64,000 nt of DNA from Argonema antarcticum A004/B2 (GCF_023333585.1 NZ_JAIQZN010000019.1:23609-87608), one strand, 5' to 3'. Positions 52,441 through 63,922 are shown, numbered from the stretch's first letter. Numbers and translations: made by a program. The notes: a model not told the origin generated them from the sequence alone.

Positions 52441-53670
<1,230 letters not shown>

Positions 53671-53688
53671 AAGCGTCTCCAAATAAAT

Positions 53689-53721
53689 AAGGAGCAGAGA
53701 ACAGATGCTTTTCTGCTCCTT
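53689..53721 (+). terminator. Hairpin after tuf
   Basis: AAGGAGCAG and CTGCTCCTT arms with a 15-base loop are followed by TTTG. It could be a terminator of the tuf transcript or a partial attenuator before rpsJ, 75 bases downstream. Confidence 0.7.
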
Positions 53722-53795
53722 TTGCATCCTTCATTGAACTAACAGGGCATTTCACTAGCATTTGCACCCACTACTCAGAACCTAGAAAATTTAAA

Positions 53796-54113
53796 ATGGC
53801 AGCACTTCAGCAACAAAAAATTCGTATTCGTCTTAAGGCTTTCGATCGCCGTCTGCTTGATACTTCTTGCGAGAAGATTGTCGATACAGCCAATCGGACG
53901 CAAGCTACAGCGATCGGCCCCATTCCCCTCCCAACCCGCCGGAAAATCTATTGTCTTCTGCGTTCCCCTCACGTAGATAAAGATTCGCGGGAACATTTTG
54001 AAACGCGGACTCACCGCCGTATTATCGACATTTATCAACCTTCTTCTAAAACTATTGATGCCTTGATGAAACTCGATCTGCCAGCAGGTGTGGATATCGA
54101 AGTAAAACTTTAA
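53796..54113 (+). CDS. rpsJ: 30S ribosomal protein S10
   Basis: S10 (NusE) is part of the small subunit head and also joins the Nus antitermination complex. The 105-residue protein has the expected length and the conserved [21 protein letters not shown], and [21 protein letters not shown] segments (the last in parts THRRIIDIY and QPSSKTI). Placement after tuf is the usual cyanobacterial arrangement, unlike enterobacteria where rpsJ heads its own operon. Confidence 0.97.
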   Translation: MAALQQQKIRIRLKAFDRRLLDTSCEKIVDTANRTQATAIGPIPLPTRRKIYCLLRSPHVDKDSREHFETRTHRRIIDIYQPSSKTIDALMKLDLPAGVDIEVKL

Positions 54114-54145
54114 TCGGCGCAAAGCGTAAATTATTTTCCCTGTAT

Positions 54146-54171
54146 GCCTTTTAGGATTATTTCTAAAAGGC
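54146..54171 (+). terminator. Rho-independent terminator after rpsJ
   Basis: GCCTTTTAG and CTAAAAGGC arms pair around an 8-base loop, followed by TTATTTATT. It lies 32 bases past the rpsJ stop codon and marks the end of the str cluster. Confidence 0.8.
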
Positions 54172-54249
54172 TTATTTATTGATAGTTCTTGCTTTTTTAG
54201 AGTGGAGATCGGCTAAAGTAGTTAAAGAAGCGCCTTTACCGACTGTACT

Positions 54250-54891
54250 ATGGCACCCTCTTCCTCAATTGCTGTGCGAGAGCTTCCTATTTTCCCATTG
54301 CCGGAAGTCGTTTTGTTTCCAGGTAGACCCCTGCCGCTGCATATCTTTGAGTTTCGCTACCGAATCATGATGAACACCATTCTGGAAAGCGATCGCCGGT
54401 TTGGGGTATTGCTGATGGAATCATCCGGTAAACCCGCATCTGTTGGTTGCTGTGCCGAAATTATCCGGTATCAGCGTCTACCAGACGATCGCATGAAGGT
54501 CTTAACTTTGGGCCAGCAAAGGTTCCGCGTCCTAGAGTACGTTCGAGATAAGCCTTACAGAGTTGGTTTGGTAGAATGGATTGAAGATCGGCCTCCTCAG
54601 AAGGAATTAAATTCTTTGGGAGCAGAGGTGGAACAACTGTTGCGAGATGTAGTTCGTCTTTCGGCTAAGTTGACAGACCAAAATATTGAATTACCCGATG
54701 ACATTCCCAGTCTGCCCAGGGAATTATCCTATTGGGTGGCCAGCAACCTCTACGGTGTACCAGCAGAACAGCAGTCCCTGCTAGAAATGGAGGATACCGC
54801 CGCTCGACTCGAACGCGAAGCGGAAATTTTGACCTCGACCCGCAATCACCTGGCAGCTCGCACTGTGCTTAAAGATACCCTAAAAAACTGA
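54250..54891 (+). CDS. LON substrate-binding domain protein
   Basis: This 213-residue protein is a stand-alone LON N-terminal (substrate-binding) domain, without the ATPase or protease parts of Lon. The start VRELPIFPLPEVVLFPGRPL and the HIFEFRYRIMMNTIL segment are typical of the family. The C-terminal third is helical. Such proteins are common in cyanobacteria, and their function is undefined, perhaps as adaptors for protein turnover. It lies just after the str-cluster terminator, so it probably has its own promoter. Confidence 0.88.
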   Translation: MAPSSSIAVRELPIFPLPEVVLFPGRPLPLHIFEFRYRIMMNTILESDRRFGVLLMESSGKPASVGCCAEIIRYQRLPDDRMKVLTLGQQRFRVLEYVRDKPYRVGLVEWIEDRPPQKELNSLGAEVEQLLRDVVRLSAKLTDQNIELPDDIPSLPRELSYWVASNLYGVPAEQQSLLEMEDTAARLEREAEILTSTRNHLAARTVLKDTLKN

Positions 54892-54964
54892 AAAGTAGAA
54901 AAATTACTTAAAAACCGGGTTTCTGCGTAAGTCCTATTAGAGAAGCTAGTCTGACGGAACATTA

Positions 54965-56275
54965 CTAAGCTACTTGATACATTACTTGCTGCACTGGGAT
55001 TTCGATCGCAAACTCTACTCCTTGTCCCGGTGTGGAGTAGCAGTAAATCTTACCGCCGTGTTTTTCAGTAATAATATGATAGCTGATTGAGAGTCCCAGT
55101 CCCGTGCCTTTGCCGATGGGTTTGGTGGTAAAGAACGGTTCAAATACTTTGGCACAGATATTTTCCTTAATACCGAAACCGTTATCAGCAATATAGATAG
55201 CGATCGTCTGATTGGGTAATATTTGGGTGCGAATCGTAATTATGCTGGGATTTGCAATCATCTGAGCATAATTACGCTGGCGATCTCGTTCTTCCAGGGC
55301 ATCAATAGCATTGCCAAGAATGTTCATAAACACCTGATTCAGTTGACTGGGATAGCATTCCACCAGAGGCAATTGTCCATAGTCCCGCACGATCTGAATG
55401 CCGGGATGATCTGCTCTGGCTTTGAGACGATGTTGCAAAATCAGTAGGGTACTTTCAATCCCTTCATGCAGATCGACCGGCTGGGCTCCCAATTCATCCA
55501 GACGGGAGAAGTTCCGTAATGAACGGACGAGTTGGCGGATGCGATCGCTTCCTATGTAGAGAGAATGGATCAGCTTGATCAGGTCTTCTTTCAGGTACTC
55601 CACATCCACCTCGTCCATCCATGCCTGAATTTTGGCATGAGGTTGGGGATGGCATTCCCGGTACAGGTCAACAAAGTTAATCAGATCCCGGATATATTCT
55701 TCAGCAGGGGTCAGATTGGCATGGATAAAAGTCATGGGATTGTTGATTTCGTGCGCCACTCCTGCCACCAGTTGACCAAGGGACGACATCTTTTCGTTTT
55801 GCACCAGATGCACCTGTGCCTGCTTCAGGCTGTCTAACGCCTGAGAGAGTTCGGCAGTACGATGTTCCAATTTCTGTTGGGAGTCGCGCAGTTGCAGGTG
55901 TACCCGGATGCGTGCCAGTGCCTCTTCATGCTGGATGGGTTTAGTAATGTAATCCACTGCTCCCAGGCTCAGCCCTTTGACCTTATCCACTGAGTCAGAA
56001 AGAGCCGTCATGAAAATGACCGGAATATCGCGGGTGTCTGGGTCGGCTTTGAGCCGCTGGCAGGTTTCAAACCCATCGATTCCCGGCATCATTACATCCA
56101 ACAAAATGATGTCGGGATGGTAGGACTGGAGCCGTTGCAGAGCCGCTTCCCCAGTTTTGGCGATCGCCACCCGATAACCCATTTCACTCAACACATCAAA
56201 TAACACTTGAATATTAGTGGGGTTATCATCCACCACCAGAATAGTTCCGGGTTGAGGTGTAGGATCAAAAGACAT
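54965..56275 (-). CDS. Response regulator-histidine kinase (REC-HisKA-HATPase)
   Basis: This 436-residue soluble protein has an N-terminal receiver domain (about residues 10-130; VVDDNPTN and phospho-acceptor Asp in ILLDVMMPG near 60), then a coiled-coil linker. A histidine kinase follows, with phosphorylated His in [11 protein letters not shown] near 176, then ATPase motifs [15 protein letters not shown] and GTGLGLSI. This layout suits a middle step in a phosphorelay: the receiver accepts phosphate from the hybrid kinase encoded immediately upstream on the same strand, 33 bases away. No separate output regulator lies next to it. Confidence 0.92.
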   Translation of the reverse strand: MSFDPTPQPGTILVVDDNPTNIQVLFDVLSEMGYRVAIAKTGEAALQRLQSYHPDIILLDVMMPGIDGFETCQRLKADPDTRDIPVIFMTALSDSVDKVKGLSLGAVDYITKPIQHEEALARIRVHLQLRDSQQKLEHRTAELSQALDSLKQAQVHLVQNEKMSSLGQLVAGVAHEINNPMTFIHANLTPAEEYIRDLINFVDLYRECHPQPHAKIQAWMDEVDVEYLKEDLIKLIHSLYIGSDRIRQLVRSLRNFSRLDELGAQPVDLHEGIESTLLILQHRLKARADHPGIQIVRDYGQLPLVECYPSQLNQVFMNILGNAIDALEERDRQRNYAQMIANPSIITIRTQILPNQTIAIYIADNGFGIKENICAKVFEPFFTTKPIGKGTGLGLSISYHIITEKHGGKIYCYSTPGQGVEFAIEIPVQQVMYQVA

Positions 56276-56308
56276 GGCTAAACTCCTTACATCAAGTGAA
56301 TAAAAGAC

Positions 56309-58801
56309 CTAGACATGAGCTTTCAGCAAATTGAGAATAGCTTCGTCATCAAACCGTTGGCTTAGTTCCAGTATTTTGTTGGTGAACGTCGCATACTGAG
56401 GATTGAGTTGCTTGAGGCGGTTAGCTTCTTGCTGAATGTCAGTCATAAAACCATCTTGGGCTGCCCGGTAGAGGACTGCCAGTTCTTCCCGTGGCGGCAC
56501 TACCCAATCCAGTGCGTCGGAAAACTTAGCAGACAGTTCATCTGCCGACCGTGCTGTCTCGTAAATCCACTGCAACTCCAGGTGACGCTGTAATTCGCCC
56601 AGCAATCCAGTAAACTCGATTGGTTTTGGGAAAAAGCTATTACACCCAGCCGCCATCACCGACTGCATATCCACCTGAGACAAGCTGGCAGGGGATGCAA
56701 TGATTGGCATCTTGGCAAAATCCGGTAGTTCCCGCAGGTGGCGGGTCATTTCCAGCCCACTCATTTTTGACATCATCACATCGGTAATAATTAAATCTGG
56801 GCGCATTTGTAGGGCTTGTTCCAGTCCTGTCTGCCCATCGTCCGCCTCAGCCATCTTAAAGCCCAAGGGTTCCAGCATTCCCATGATTACAGCGCGATTT
56901 TCCCGGCGATCGTCAATCACCAAGATTTTACGCCGCTCACCCTGGTAGCCGATTACCCGTTGATTAGCAGAGACAGATTGGGCAAACCAATCGGTAGCAA
57001 TGGGCAGATTCACCTCAAACCAGAAGATGCTGCCTTTGCCCAATGTGCTATTGACTTGGATGGAACTGTCCATCATTTGCACAATTTGCTGACTGATGGC
57101 TAACCCTAAACCGGTACCTTCGCTGTTGCGATCGCGCTTCCCAGCTTGCTCAAATGGTAAAAATATGGATTCTAACTTTTCTGGTGGGATGCCAATGCCT
57201 GTGTCTTTCACCTGGAAGAGAATTCTGGGGGATGAATCCTGCGCTGTTTCCCCATCATCCACTACCTCAACCTTAAACGTTACATTGCCAAAATCGGTAA
57301 ACTTGATGGCATTGCTGAGCAGGTTTAGCAACACCTGCCGCAGACGTTTGTCATCTGCATGGATGGCTGTGGGCAGATTAGCAGCTGGGTGGTAACGAAA
57401 GGTAATGCCCTTTTGTTCTGCTTTGATGCGGCAAATTTCTACGGTGGTGGTAAGAAAGTTGGTCAAGTGGAAATCCTGGGGATAGAGATCCATCTTTTGC
57501 ACTTCCAGCTTTGAGAGATCCAGAATGTCATTGATCAGGGTTAACAAGTGGGAACCGCACTGGTGAATTACCCCCAATCCCTTTAGCTGCTTGGTAGTGG
57601 TAGCTGGATCGCGCTGGAGAATCTGAGTATAGCCCAGGATGCCGTTGAGGGGGGTTCGCAATTCGTGGTTCATGTTAGCGAGAAATTGGCTCTTGGCATG
57701 GTTAGCAACTTCTGCTTTTTCTTTTGCTTGCAATATCTCTAGTTCGGCAGATTTGCGATCGCTAATATTGCGGCAAACGACAACGCCTCCTTTCAATGCA
57801 CCGCTCGCCTCTTTTAGAGGTGTGCCATTAACTGTAACCCAAATACCTTCTGGGGCTTTACTATGACGGATAAACATCTCCACATTCTCTACCTGCTCAC
57901 CCTGAAGCGATCGCACCAGCGGAAGTTGCTCTGGTGGGAATACAGTCACCCTATCGATTTGATACACCCCATAATCCTTCGACCATTCTTCCTGTGGGTT
58001 TTCAGTAATTCCCTTGCCAAACATCTGTTCGGCAGCGGGGTTAAAGATTAGGAATTGACTATTTTCATCCGCAACAATTACGCCATCGCTCATGCTGTTA
58101 AGGATCAGTTGCATCAGCGTCGCTTGCTCCTGAAGCGTCTGGTTACTTTGCTGGAGGTCAATTTCCGCCTGATTCCGTTTCAGGGTTTCGCGCTGGATTA
58201 AAGAGTAGATCGAGAAAATAATTGCCAGGTTGATGACAATACCCATTACAAAAGTCCCCATTGCCTGAATAGCAGTATTAGTAACAGCTTGTTGTTTCAG
58301 CCGTAACTCTACGGTTTCTGTGGCTTCGATCTGCTGCATCAGCAACGTTGTTTCGTCGAGGATTAGGGTTGGCGATCGGTCAATTGCCGCATCCCGCCCT
58401 TTGGTTTGCCGGAGTTCAATACCTTGCCGCAGGTGTCGCAGGTGTCGAAGTATGAATGCTTCCAAGCGTTTACCCGACGCTTCTTCGCTAGGACTGTCTT
58501 TGAGTAAGGCTTGCAGTCGCAGTATTTCTTGATCGACATCAATCATCCGCAGCCCAAGTACCGTCAAGGTATCTTGATTGCCGGTCAGCAGGTATTGCCG
58601 CTGCAACCGTTCAGTATCTTTTAATGCACTGCTTACCGATTTCAAAGCATTCAGGGTTTCCCAATCTTCAGCAATCTGGTGATTGATTTCTAAAGTCCGG
58701 CTTGCACTCCAGAATGCTATCCCACTCATAGCCAAAGCCATGAAGGTGGCTGCTGCCAAACTCCAAGTCACACTTTTGAGAAAGTTGGATTGTGGTTTCA
58801 T
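56309..58801 (-). CDS. Hybrid histidine kinase: CHASE3-PAS-HisKA-HATPase-REC
   Basis: This 830-residue membrane sensor has a signal-anchor helix (about residues 8-30), a CHASE3 extracytoplasmic domain (about 35-170) and a second helix (about 185-205). A PAS domain follows (235-345), then HisKA with His in [11 protein letters not shown] near 383, ATPase ([19 protein letters not shown]) and a receiver with DDRREN and Asp in IITDVMM. A helical tail of about 90 residues ends it. An ATG at 58852 would overlap the upstream ModA-like gene; ATG 58801, with AAAGGGAAAG before it, fits better. The ModA-like lipoprotein gene ends 16 bases upstream, so sensing through that periplasmic binding protein is plausible. 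Confidence 0.92.
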   Translation of the reverse strand: MKPQSNFLKSVTWSLAAATFMALAMSGIAFWSASRTLEINHQIAEDWETLNALKSVSSALKDTERLQRQYLLTGNQDTLTVLGLRMIDVDQEILRLQALLKDSPSEEASGKRLEAFILRHLRHLRQGIELRQTKGRDAAIDRSPTLILDETTLLMQQIEATETVELRLKQQAVTNTAIQAMGTFVMGIVINLAIIFSIYSLIQRETLKRNQAEIDLQQSNQTLQEQATLMQLILNSMSDGVIVADENSQFLIFNPAAEQMFGKGITENPQEEWSKDYGVYQIDRVTVFPPEQLPLVRSLQGEQVENVEMFIRHSKAPEGIWVTVNGTPLKEASGALKGGVVVCRNISDRKSAELEILQAKEKAEVANHAKSQFLANMNHELRTPLNGILGYTQILQRDPATTTKQLKGLGVIHQCGSHLLTLINDILDLSKLEVQKMDLYPQDFHLTNFLTTTVEICRIKAEQKGITFRYHPAANLPTAIHADDKRLRQVLLNLLSNAIKFTDFGNVTFKVEVVDDGETAQDSSPRILFQVKDTGIGIPPEKLESIFLPFEQAGKRDRNSEGTGLGLAISQQIVQMMDSSIQVNSTLGKGSIFWFEVNLPIATDWFAQSVSANQRVIGYQGERRKILVIDDRRENRAVIMGMLEPLGFKMAEADDGQTGLEQALQMRPDLIITDVMMSKMSGLEMTRHLRELPDFAKMPIIASPASLSQVDMQSVMAAGCNSFFPKPIEFTGLLGELQRHLELQWIYETARSADELSAKFSDALDWVVPPREELAVLYRAAQDGFMTDIQQEANRLKQLNPQYATFTNKILELSQRFDDEAILNLLKAHV

Positions 58802-58817
58802 CTGTCTTTCCCTTTTT

Positions 58818-59630
58818 TTATGAACGCAGGGGGCGCAGCCCAAACTTTTCAAATATTGCCAGTGCCCGATCGGTGCTTAAAAAGTCCAGATAAGCCTGCA
58901 TTTCCTGGGGATGGGCAGAGGTTTTGATGACCGCAACACCAGTTCGGATCGGATGGTAGAAATCTCTTGGTGCGATGGCTAATACCTTTACTTTGGCAGA
59001 GGCTTTGGCTTCTGAAAGAAAGGTAATGCCTACTTCAGCCTCTCCCAGCTCGACGGCTCTCAAGACTTCCCGCACATCCACCTTGACCACAACTGCCTTT
59101 GACGCTACTGCTCGATCGATCCCCAGCCGGGTAAGCAGGATATGAGTATATCGACCAATGGCTAGATTTTTGTTGCCTACCGCTACAGTTTTGAGGCGAT
59201 CGTCCGCTAATTCTTGGAAATTGGCAAGTTGCAGGGACGAATCAGTAGGAGCAATCAATACAATGTCTGTACTCACCAGTTCCTTGCGGCTTTCAGGCAA
59301 GATCAACCCCTTCGCTTGTAACTCATTCAAGGGTGGAATGTCCGCAAAGAACACTCCATCAAACGGTTCTCCTCGTTCAATGGCTGTCTGTATCACACCA
59401 GAACCAGCGAAGATGCAGTTAATCACAACATGGGGATGTTCCTGCTGGTAAAGTTTTTCAAGCTCTGGCATAGCATTGCGTACCATGCCCGCTGCCCCAA
59501 AGTTTAAGTTGACTACCTGGGTTGGAGGGGATGAACAACTGCCTAACCAAAGCGCAAGCACAAAGGATACGAAGCACAACGCCATCCACTGAAAGCTTTT
59601 CATCGGGATTTGTGAGCATTTTCTGGTCAT
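58818..59630 (-). CDS. ModA-like periplasmic oxyanion-binding lipoprotein
   Basis: This 270-residue protein resembles ModA, the molybdate-binding protein of ABC importers. A signal peptide ends in a lipobox (LWLGSC near residue 32), giving a lipid-anchored protein. The mature part has NLNFGAAG, FAGSGVIQTAIERGEPFDG and EAEVGITFLSEAK, typical of the family. No modB or modC gene is nearby. Instead it is the first gene of a minus-strand unit with two histidine kinases. It may therefore serve as the ligand-binding part of a two-component system rather than transport. The ligand (molybdate, tungstate or another oxyanion) is unknown. ATG 59603 is an alternative start. Confidence 0.85.
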   Translation of the reverse strand: MTRKCSQIPMKSFQWMALCFVSFVLALWLGSCSSPPTQVVNLNFGAAGMVRNAMPELEKLYQQEHPHVVINCIFAGSGVIQTAIERGEPFDGVFFADIPPLNELQAKGLILPESRKELVSTDIVLIAPTDSSLQLANFQELADDRLKTVAVGNKNLAIGRYTHILLTRLGIDRAVASKAVVVKVDVREVLRAVELGEAEVGITFLSEAKASAKVKVLAIAPRDFYHPIRTGVAVIKTSAHPQEMQAYLDFLSTDRALAIFEKFGLRPLRS

Positions 59631-60082
59631 GCGGTTCCCATGCTACTATTATCGTTACCCAAAAAATCCCAATTTCAACAAAAATTACAGCTTTTCATCG
59701 GTATTTCTGGGGATTTTATAGCCAATTACCAATATTTTAGATAACGGCAATCAAGATGGCACTTACCCCCAACTCAAATCCAAAGAAGTTAAAAAGCTAA
59801 AAAAGAATCTCGTTGCAGATAAAGTCGGCTTTTCTTGGTTGACAATAACTCTCTTTGTATAGCTAGGGACTAGGGAAAATTTTGAGTTGTAGGGGCGGGT
59901 TTCGTTGAGAATAGTTCTGTTTTGACCCCAGATTCATCTGTTAAACCCGCCCGTACAGAGTTTTGAGTTAAAAGAGGGAAGAGGGAAGAGGTAAGAGGTA
60001 AGAAGGTTTTATAATCAAGGGTTTGGTGGAATTAAGAATGTCTTAACCGCCCTGGCGATTGCTATAATTACTCAGTAAGCAG
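59631..60082. other. Intergenic region with an inverted repeat
   Basis: GTAGGGGCGGGTTT (59889-59902) and AAACCCGCCCGTAC (59943-59956) pair with one mismatch, a common cyanobacterial repeat type. GAGGGAAGAGGTAAG units follow near 59975-60003. No gene was recognised. The promoter of the ModA-like operon should lie near 59640-59720. Confidence 0.55.
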
Positions 60083-61483
60083 TTAACGAGTTTCCTGGTT
60101 TAATCGATAAAAACCATACCAATTTAGCGCTGCTAACCAAGCTACCGAGAGCAATCCTGCCAGACTTAAAGTTAAGCCGCTATAAGGCACTAATAATCCT
60201 AAAACTGGTAGGACTCCTCCCGCAATAGTGCTAATAAAAGCGGCAAGGGACGCACGCCAGTTTCTTCCGAGTCCCCAAGCTAAAACTAAAAGGAATAATG
60301 AAATTACTAACCAAGCTAATTGGGGATTTATGACTCTGCTAAAGTAAGTCAAAGATAGAATGCAGGCAAAAAATAAGCCACCAGCTAGAGCCACATCCCG
60401 TAAACTCATCGGTAGAGACAAATACAGCAACAATAACCACCACAGAAATAAAGCAGGAGCCAATATCAGCAAACGCGGTAAAATACCAGTATTTTGGACT
60501 CTCTCTGTAGCCGTAAACACGCCAAACGGGTTTTGAACAGAAACATTATCATCAAATATCCAAGTGTATCGAGTCCCTTTTTCTTCGATCTTACTTTCAG
60601 TTGGCACAATACCGCTCGCAAAATCAGCACCAGAGAAATTTGCTAGCACGGAGAGGCGAAAATTCGACAATAATTGTCCGTTAGCGTTATACACCCAGCG
60701 TGGAGAACCTTGAGCCTTATATGTTACTCGAAAGCTTGTTTCTTTTCCTGGCGCAATACTAAACGGAAAACTATATTCACCAGGATTAGTTGGGTTTAGC
60801 CTTGTACCGTTTTGCTCTACCTTAAAGTTTTGCAGTAATGAGTAGCTGCTAGGAGGAGATAATTCAAAGAATAAATTTTCAGTTGTATTTAGTTGGTTGA
60901 TAACTCGGTAATCAGCGCTAAAGTCTACCAGATAAATTCCTCGTCCTTTCTTTTGCGGATCTGAGGTTTGGTCGATTTTAACCTGAATTTGAGATCCAGC
61001 GACTGCTAAAAAGCGGTTGATCGTGCGCGTTTCCTGTACCCGCACGATTCTATTACCAGCTTGAGTATTGTAAGAGTAAGGTTCTTGAATAACGTAACGT
61101 ATTTGAGGTGCTGATTGTTCTAGTCTCTCTCCAGAGACGCTTTCAGCAACTTGAGAAACTCGTGCTTGTTCCCAAAAGTGATAACGAGTACCCAAAGTCG
61201 AGCAAAGAAAAAAACCTGTTACTACCAGGATGAAGACTAAAGCTCCATGCAGTAATATTCGCAGTAATACTGAGTATCCTTCTAACCATTGTCCGATCGC
61301 AATCCCTAGTTCTGGTTCGTTTCGGCGGCGGGAAAAGTTGAGTAAGGCAAGCACGATTCCCAAAAACCCCACTATGCCTGCGATAAAAAAGAATATGCGA
61401 CGTACCCTTGAGCCAAATTCGATCAGTTGAGTTGGTTGTGTCAAATCGGGTAAGCCGGGAATGCCTTGGGCAGCTTCAAACAT
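60083..61483 (-). CDS. Unrecognised multi-pass membrane protein
   Basis: I do not recognise a family for this 466-residue protein. Two N-terminal membrane helices (about residues 23-45 and 70-92) precede a soluble, beta-rich region of about 230 residues with FRVTYKAQGSPRWVYN, probably outside the cytoplasm. Six or so C-terminal helices follow (about 335-460). I chose ATG 61483 because the extra 27 residues from 61564 are translated from GAGTGCT/GAGTGGG repeats. It lies on the same strand as pheA, but a long repeat and a palindrome separate them. A transport or envelope role is possible, but nothing shows which. Confidence 0.7.
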   Translation of the reverse strand: MFEAAQGIPGLPDLTQPTQLIEFGSRVRRIFFFIAGIVGFLGIVLALLNFSRRRNEPELGIAIGQWLEGYSVLLRILLHGALVFILVVTGFFLCSTLGTRYHFWEQARVSQVAESVSGERLEQSAPQIRYVIQEPYSYNTQAGNRIVRVQETRTINRFLAVAGSQIQVKIDQTSDPQKKGRGIYLVDFSADYRVINQLNTTENLFFELSPPSSYSLLQNFKVEQNGTRLNPTNPGEYSFPFSIAPGKETSFRVTYKAQGSPRWVYNANGQLLSNFRLSVLANFSGADFASGIVPTESKIEEKGTRYTWIFDDNVSVQNPFGVFTATERVQNTGILPRLLILAPALFLWWLLLLYLSLPMSLRDVALAGGLFFACILSLTYFSRVINPQLAWLVISLFLLVLAWGLGRNWRASLAAFISTIAGGVLPVLGLLVPYSGLTLSLAGLLSVAWLAALNWYGFYRLNQETR

Positions 61484-61494
61484 AATATAGTAAA

Positions 61495-61539
61495 GTGCTG
61501 AGTGCTGAGTGCTGAGTGGGGAGTGGGGAGTGGGGAGTG
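61495..61539. repeat. GAGTGCT / GAGTGGG tandem repeats
   Basis: Units GAGTGCT then GAGTGGG run for about 45 bases directly upstream of the membrane-protein start codon at 61483. They create a false in-frame N-terminal extension. Confidence 0.85.
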
Positions 61540-61567
61540 TTACGCATTTTATCGCCTCATCCACTAC

Positions 61568-61603
61568 AGATGTAGAGTCAATTCATGAATTGACTCTACA
61601 TCT
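61568..61603. repeat. 36-bp perfect palindrome
   Basis: AGATGTAGAGTCAATTCA and its exact complement meet with no spacer. It lies between pheA and the membrane-protein gene. Like 26719-26760 it is a spacer-free palindrome and could be a mobile palindromic repeat or act at the 3' end of pheA. Confidence 0.85.
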
Positions 61604-61644
61604 GGGGGGAAAAGCGCTTTATTGCGTCAACCTGATTTAAATGT

Positions 61645-62487
61645 TTACTCAATAGGTAAAACACTATAACTACCAAAAATTTTCAAAGTTTCACTGTAAG
61701 TTATTAACTCATCTAAAGCAGCTTTCACAAATGGTTGAGTGCCGTCAGCTTCTATATCGATGAAAAACAGATATTCGCCGAGCGATCGTTTTGTCGGACG
61801 CGACTCAATTCGACTCAGGTTAATATTTCGTTCCGCGAACAGTTGCAGCGGTTTAACAAGCGCCCCTGGTAGATTAGCCGGAGCGCTAAAAGCCAGGGAG
61901 GTGTGACCGCCTCCGGGAGATGGTTGTAAACTTAGCACCCAGAATCGCGTGTAGTTACTCGAAAAATCATTAATTGGGCAGGCAAGAATGGGTAGATTGT
62001 AGATTTCAGCAGCTCGCCCTGAAGCGATCGCTCCAGCCGTCACATCCTCTTCCAAATACTTTAACGCCTCTGTAGTCGAATTCATCGGCACCTGTTGAAC
62101 CGAAGGCATAAACTTGTCCAGCCATCCCTGACACTGAGCTAGAGCCTGCGGGTGGGAATAAACTGTCTGAATTGCTTCTAAATTGTCCGCAGATGATAGC
62201 ATAGCATGGCAAATCGGCAATACCAAAGCTTGTTGAATTTGCAGTGTATCCAGCCGCCACAGCGTATCCAGCGTCATAGATACACTGCCCTCAAGAGAAT
62301 TTTCCACCGGGACAACAGCTAGATGAGCTTGCCCATCAGCCGTTGCTTGGAGTGTTTGGGCAATGCTGGGATAAGGACACAGAAAGCATTCTTGGCCTTT
62401 TTCCAGACGCAGCCAATTAGCGTAAGCTAGGGCAGCTGCTTCAGCGTAAGTGCCAGTCGGCCCCAAGTGTGCAATAGATATGCTCAT
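61645..62487 (-). CDS. pheA: Prephenate dehydratase
   Basis: This enzyme converts prephenate to phenylpyruvate in phenylalanine synthesis. The 280-residue protein has the length of monofunctional prephenate dehydratases. The catalytic domain (about residues 1-185) starts with AHLGPTGTYAEAA and ends with the TRF motif in NYTRFWVL. An ACT regulatory domain follows (about 195-275) with the ESRP motif in SRIESRPTKRSLGEY, which binds phenylalanine in characterised members. No chorismate mutase domain is present. It is not linked to aroF at the far end of the window. Confidence 0.96.
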   Translation of the reverse strand: MSISIAHLGPTGTYAEAAALAYANWLRLEKGQECFLCPYPSIAQTLQATADGQAHLAVVPVENSLEGSVSMTLDTLWRLDTLQIQQALVLPICHAMLSSADNLEAIQTVYSHPQALAQCQGWLDKFMPSVQQVPMNSTTEALKYLEEDVTAGAIASGRAAEIYNLPILACPINDFSSNYTRFWVLSLQPSPGGGHTSLAFSAPANLPGALVKPLQLFAERNINLSRIESRPTKRSLGEYLFFIDIEADGTQPFVKAALDELITYSETLKIFGSYSVLPIE

Positions 62488-62766
62488 AAGCTTCAGATCT
62501 CAGTTTGTTAATTTTTCTCAGCAATACGGCGTAAACTGTTATTTTTTCATTACACCCCGAAAACAGTCCCCGCTGTTGATGCCTTTGGTAGAGGCGGAAG
62601 CCATAGATAAAGTTTTACGATCGCAGACAGATAGAATTGCACCACAGCTGACTACTGGCGGCTGTATTGTAATGATATGATTAAGACTTCCAAGCGGATG
62701 TTTTAAGAACTGTAACGTAAAATTAATTAATAATCATACAAAACAACCTTCTGTTTCCTTCTACCC

Positions 62767-63351
62767 ATGCACACCCGATTTGTCGCTTCCCAATCTGTTG
62801 AAATTGCTGTTCCAGAGCAACCGATTCCGATTAAGCATTATTTGCGTCAGCCTCAACGTCTCGTGCAAGCGCTGGTTGAGTCAAGTCGGATTGAGCAGCT
62901 GGGCGAGGAACTTTTTCGCCTGAAAATGCGCCCCCTCAGCTTTATGATGCTGACGATTCAACCCACTGTAGATATGCGGGTGTGGACAGAAAGCGACGGT
63001 AGTGTCCATTTAAAGTCTGTGGCTTGTCAAATCCTGGGCATGGAATACATTAACCAACGGTTTGCACTTGACCTGAAAGGACGGCTGTTTCCATCCCAAA
63101 TCAACGGAGTCACTTACCTGAAGGGGAAAGCGGATTTACAAGTGCAAGTTGAACTACCACCTCCATTTTGGTTAACCCCCAAGCCAGTGCTGGAAGCTAC
63201 TGGCAACGGTTTGCTTAAAAGTGTCTTGTTAACGATTAAACATCGGTTGATGCACCAATTGCTGTTGGATTATCGCAAATGGGCGAGTGCTACGGCAAAT
63301 AGTGCTTCTGCTCAAGCACCAGGTCTAGCAGGTCAGTCAGACTTTGCTTAG
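62767..63351 (+). CDS. DUF1997 family protein
   Basis: This 194-residue protein belongs to DUF1997, a family of cyanobacteria, algae and plants without a defined role. It is soluble and beta-rich, with a long C-terminal helix near residues 150-175 and a hydrophilic tail. Recognisable stretches include RLKMRPLSFMMLTIQPTVDM and the C-terminal LLKSVLLTIKHRLMHQLLLDY (in parts LLKSVLLTIK and HRLMHQLLLDY). Its stop codon TAG shares bases with the stop codon of the convergent rnhB gene. Confidence 0.8.
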   Translation: MHTRFVASQSVEIAVPEQPIPIKHYLRQPQRLVQALVESSRIEQLGEELFRLKMRPLSFMMLTIQPTVDMRVWTESDGSVHLKSVACQILGMEYINQRFALDLKGRLFPSQINGVTYLKGKADLQVQVELPPPFWLTPKPVLEATGNGLLKSVLLTIKHRLMHQLLLDYRKWASATANSASAQAPGLAGQSDFA

Positions 63352-63914
63352 CGACAAGGACGAAAAGAACGCCGATGCCAACGTGAAGGGCCATGCTCTT
63401 TTAGAGCCTGTATATGTCGGGCAGTGCCGTAACCTTTATTGGCATCTAAACCATATTCTGGGTATTTAGCGGCCAAGCGAAGAATTAGCTCGTCTCTCCA
63501 CACCTTAGCGAGAATACTGGCAGCTGCGATCGCTACCAACTGCTCATCACCCTTCACAATCGACTGTTGTGGCATCGGCAGGTCTGGAATCGGCCATTTA
63601 CCATCAACTAGGCAAAGAGTCGGCTGCACCGATAGCCTGATTACAGCTCTCTTCATTGCCAACAAAGATGCCTGAAAAATATTGATCCGGTCAATTTCAC
63701 GGGCAGAGGCCATTCCGATTTGGTAATCTAGCGCCACTGCCCGAATTGTAGAGGCAAATCGCTGTCGCCCAAGGCTAGTTAGTTGTTTGCTATCTTTAAT
63801 ACCGGCGGCAGCAAGTTCGCTTAATGCGGCATCCGGTAAAATCACCGCAGCCGCAACTACCGGGCCGAATAAACAACCCCGCCCCACTTCATCGACCCCT
63901 GCCACTATTCCCAT
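63348..63914 (-). CDS. rnhB: Ribonuclease HII
   Basis: RNase HII cuts RNA in RNA/DNA hybrids and starts removal of single ribonucleotides from DNA. The 188-residue protein is slightly short but complete. The catalytic acids appear in GVDEVGRG at residues 6-13 and in LVDGKW near 99. The helix AAASILAKVWRDE near 130 is typical. A G-rich tandem repeat lies directly before its start. The 3' end overlaps the DUF1997 gene by four bases (TTAG), so their stop codons interlock. Confidence 0.95.
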   Translation of the reverse strand: MGIVAGVDEVGRGCLFGPVVAAAVILPDAALSELAAAGIKDSKQLTSLGRQRFASTIRAVALDYQIGMASAREIDRINIFQASLLAMKRAVIRLSVQPTLCLVDGKWPIPDLPMPQQSIVKGDEQLVAIAAASILAKVWRDELILRLAAKYPEYGLDANKGYGTARHIQALKEHGPSRWHRRSFRPCR

Positions 63915-63922
63915 AGAGGGAG

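Noticed and set aside
58818..59630. Part of a molybdate ABC importer operon
   Set aside because: No permease or ATPase gene follows; the downstream genes are histidine kinases.
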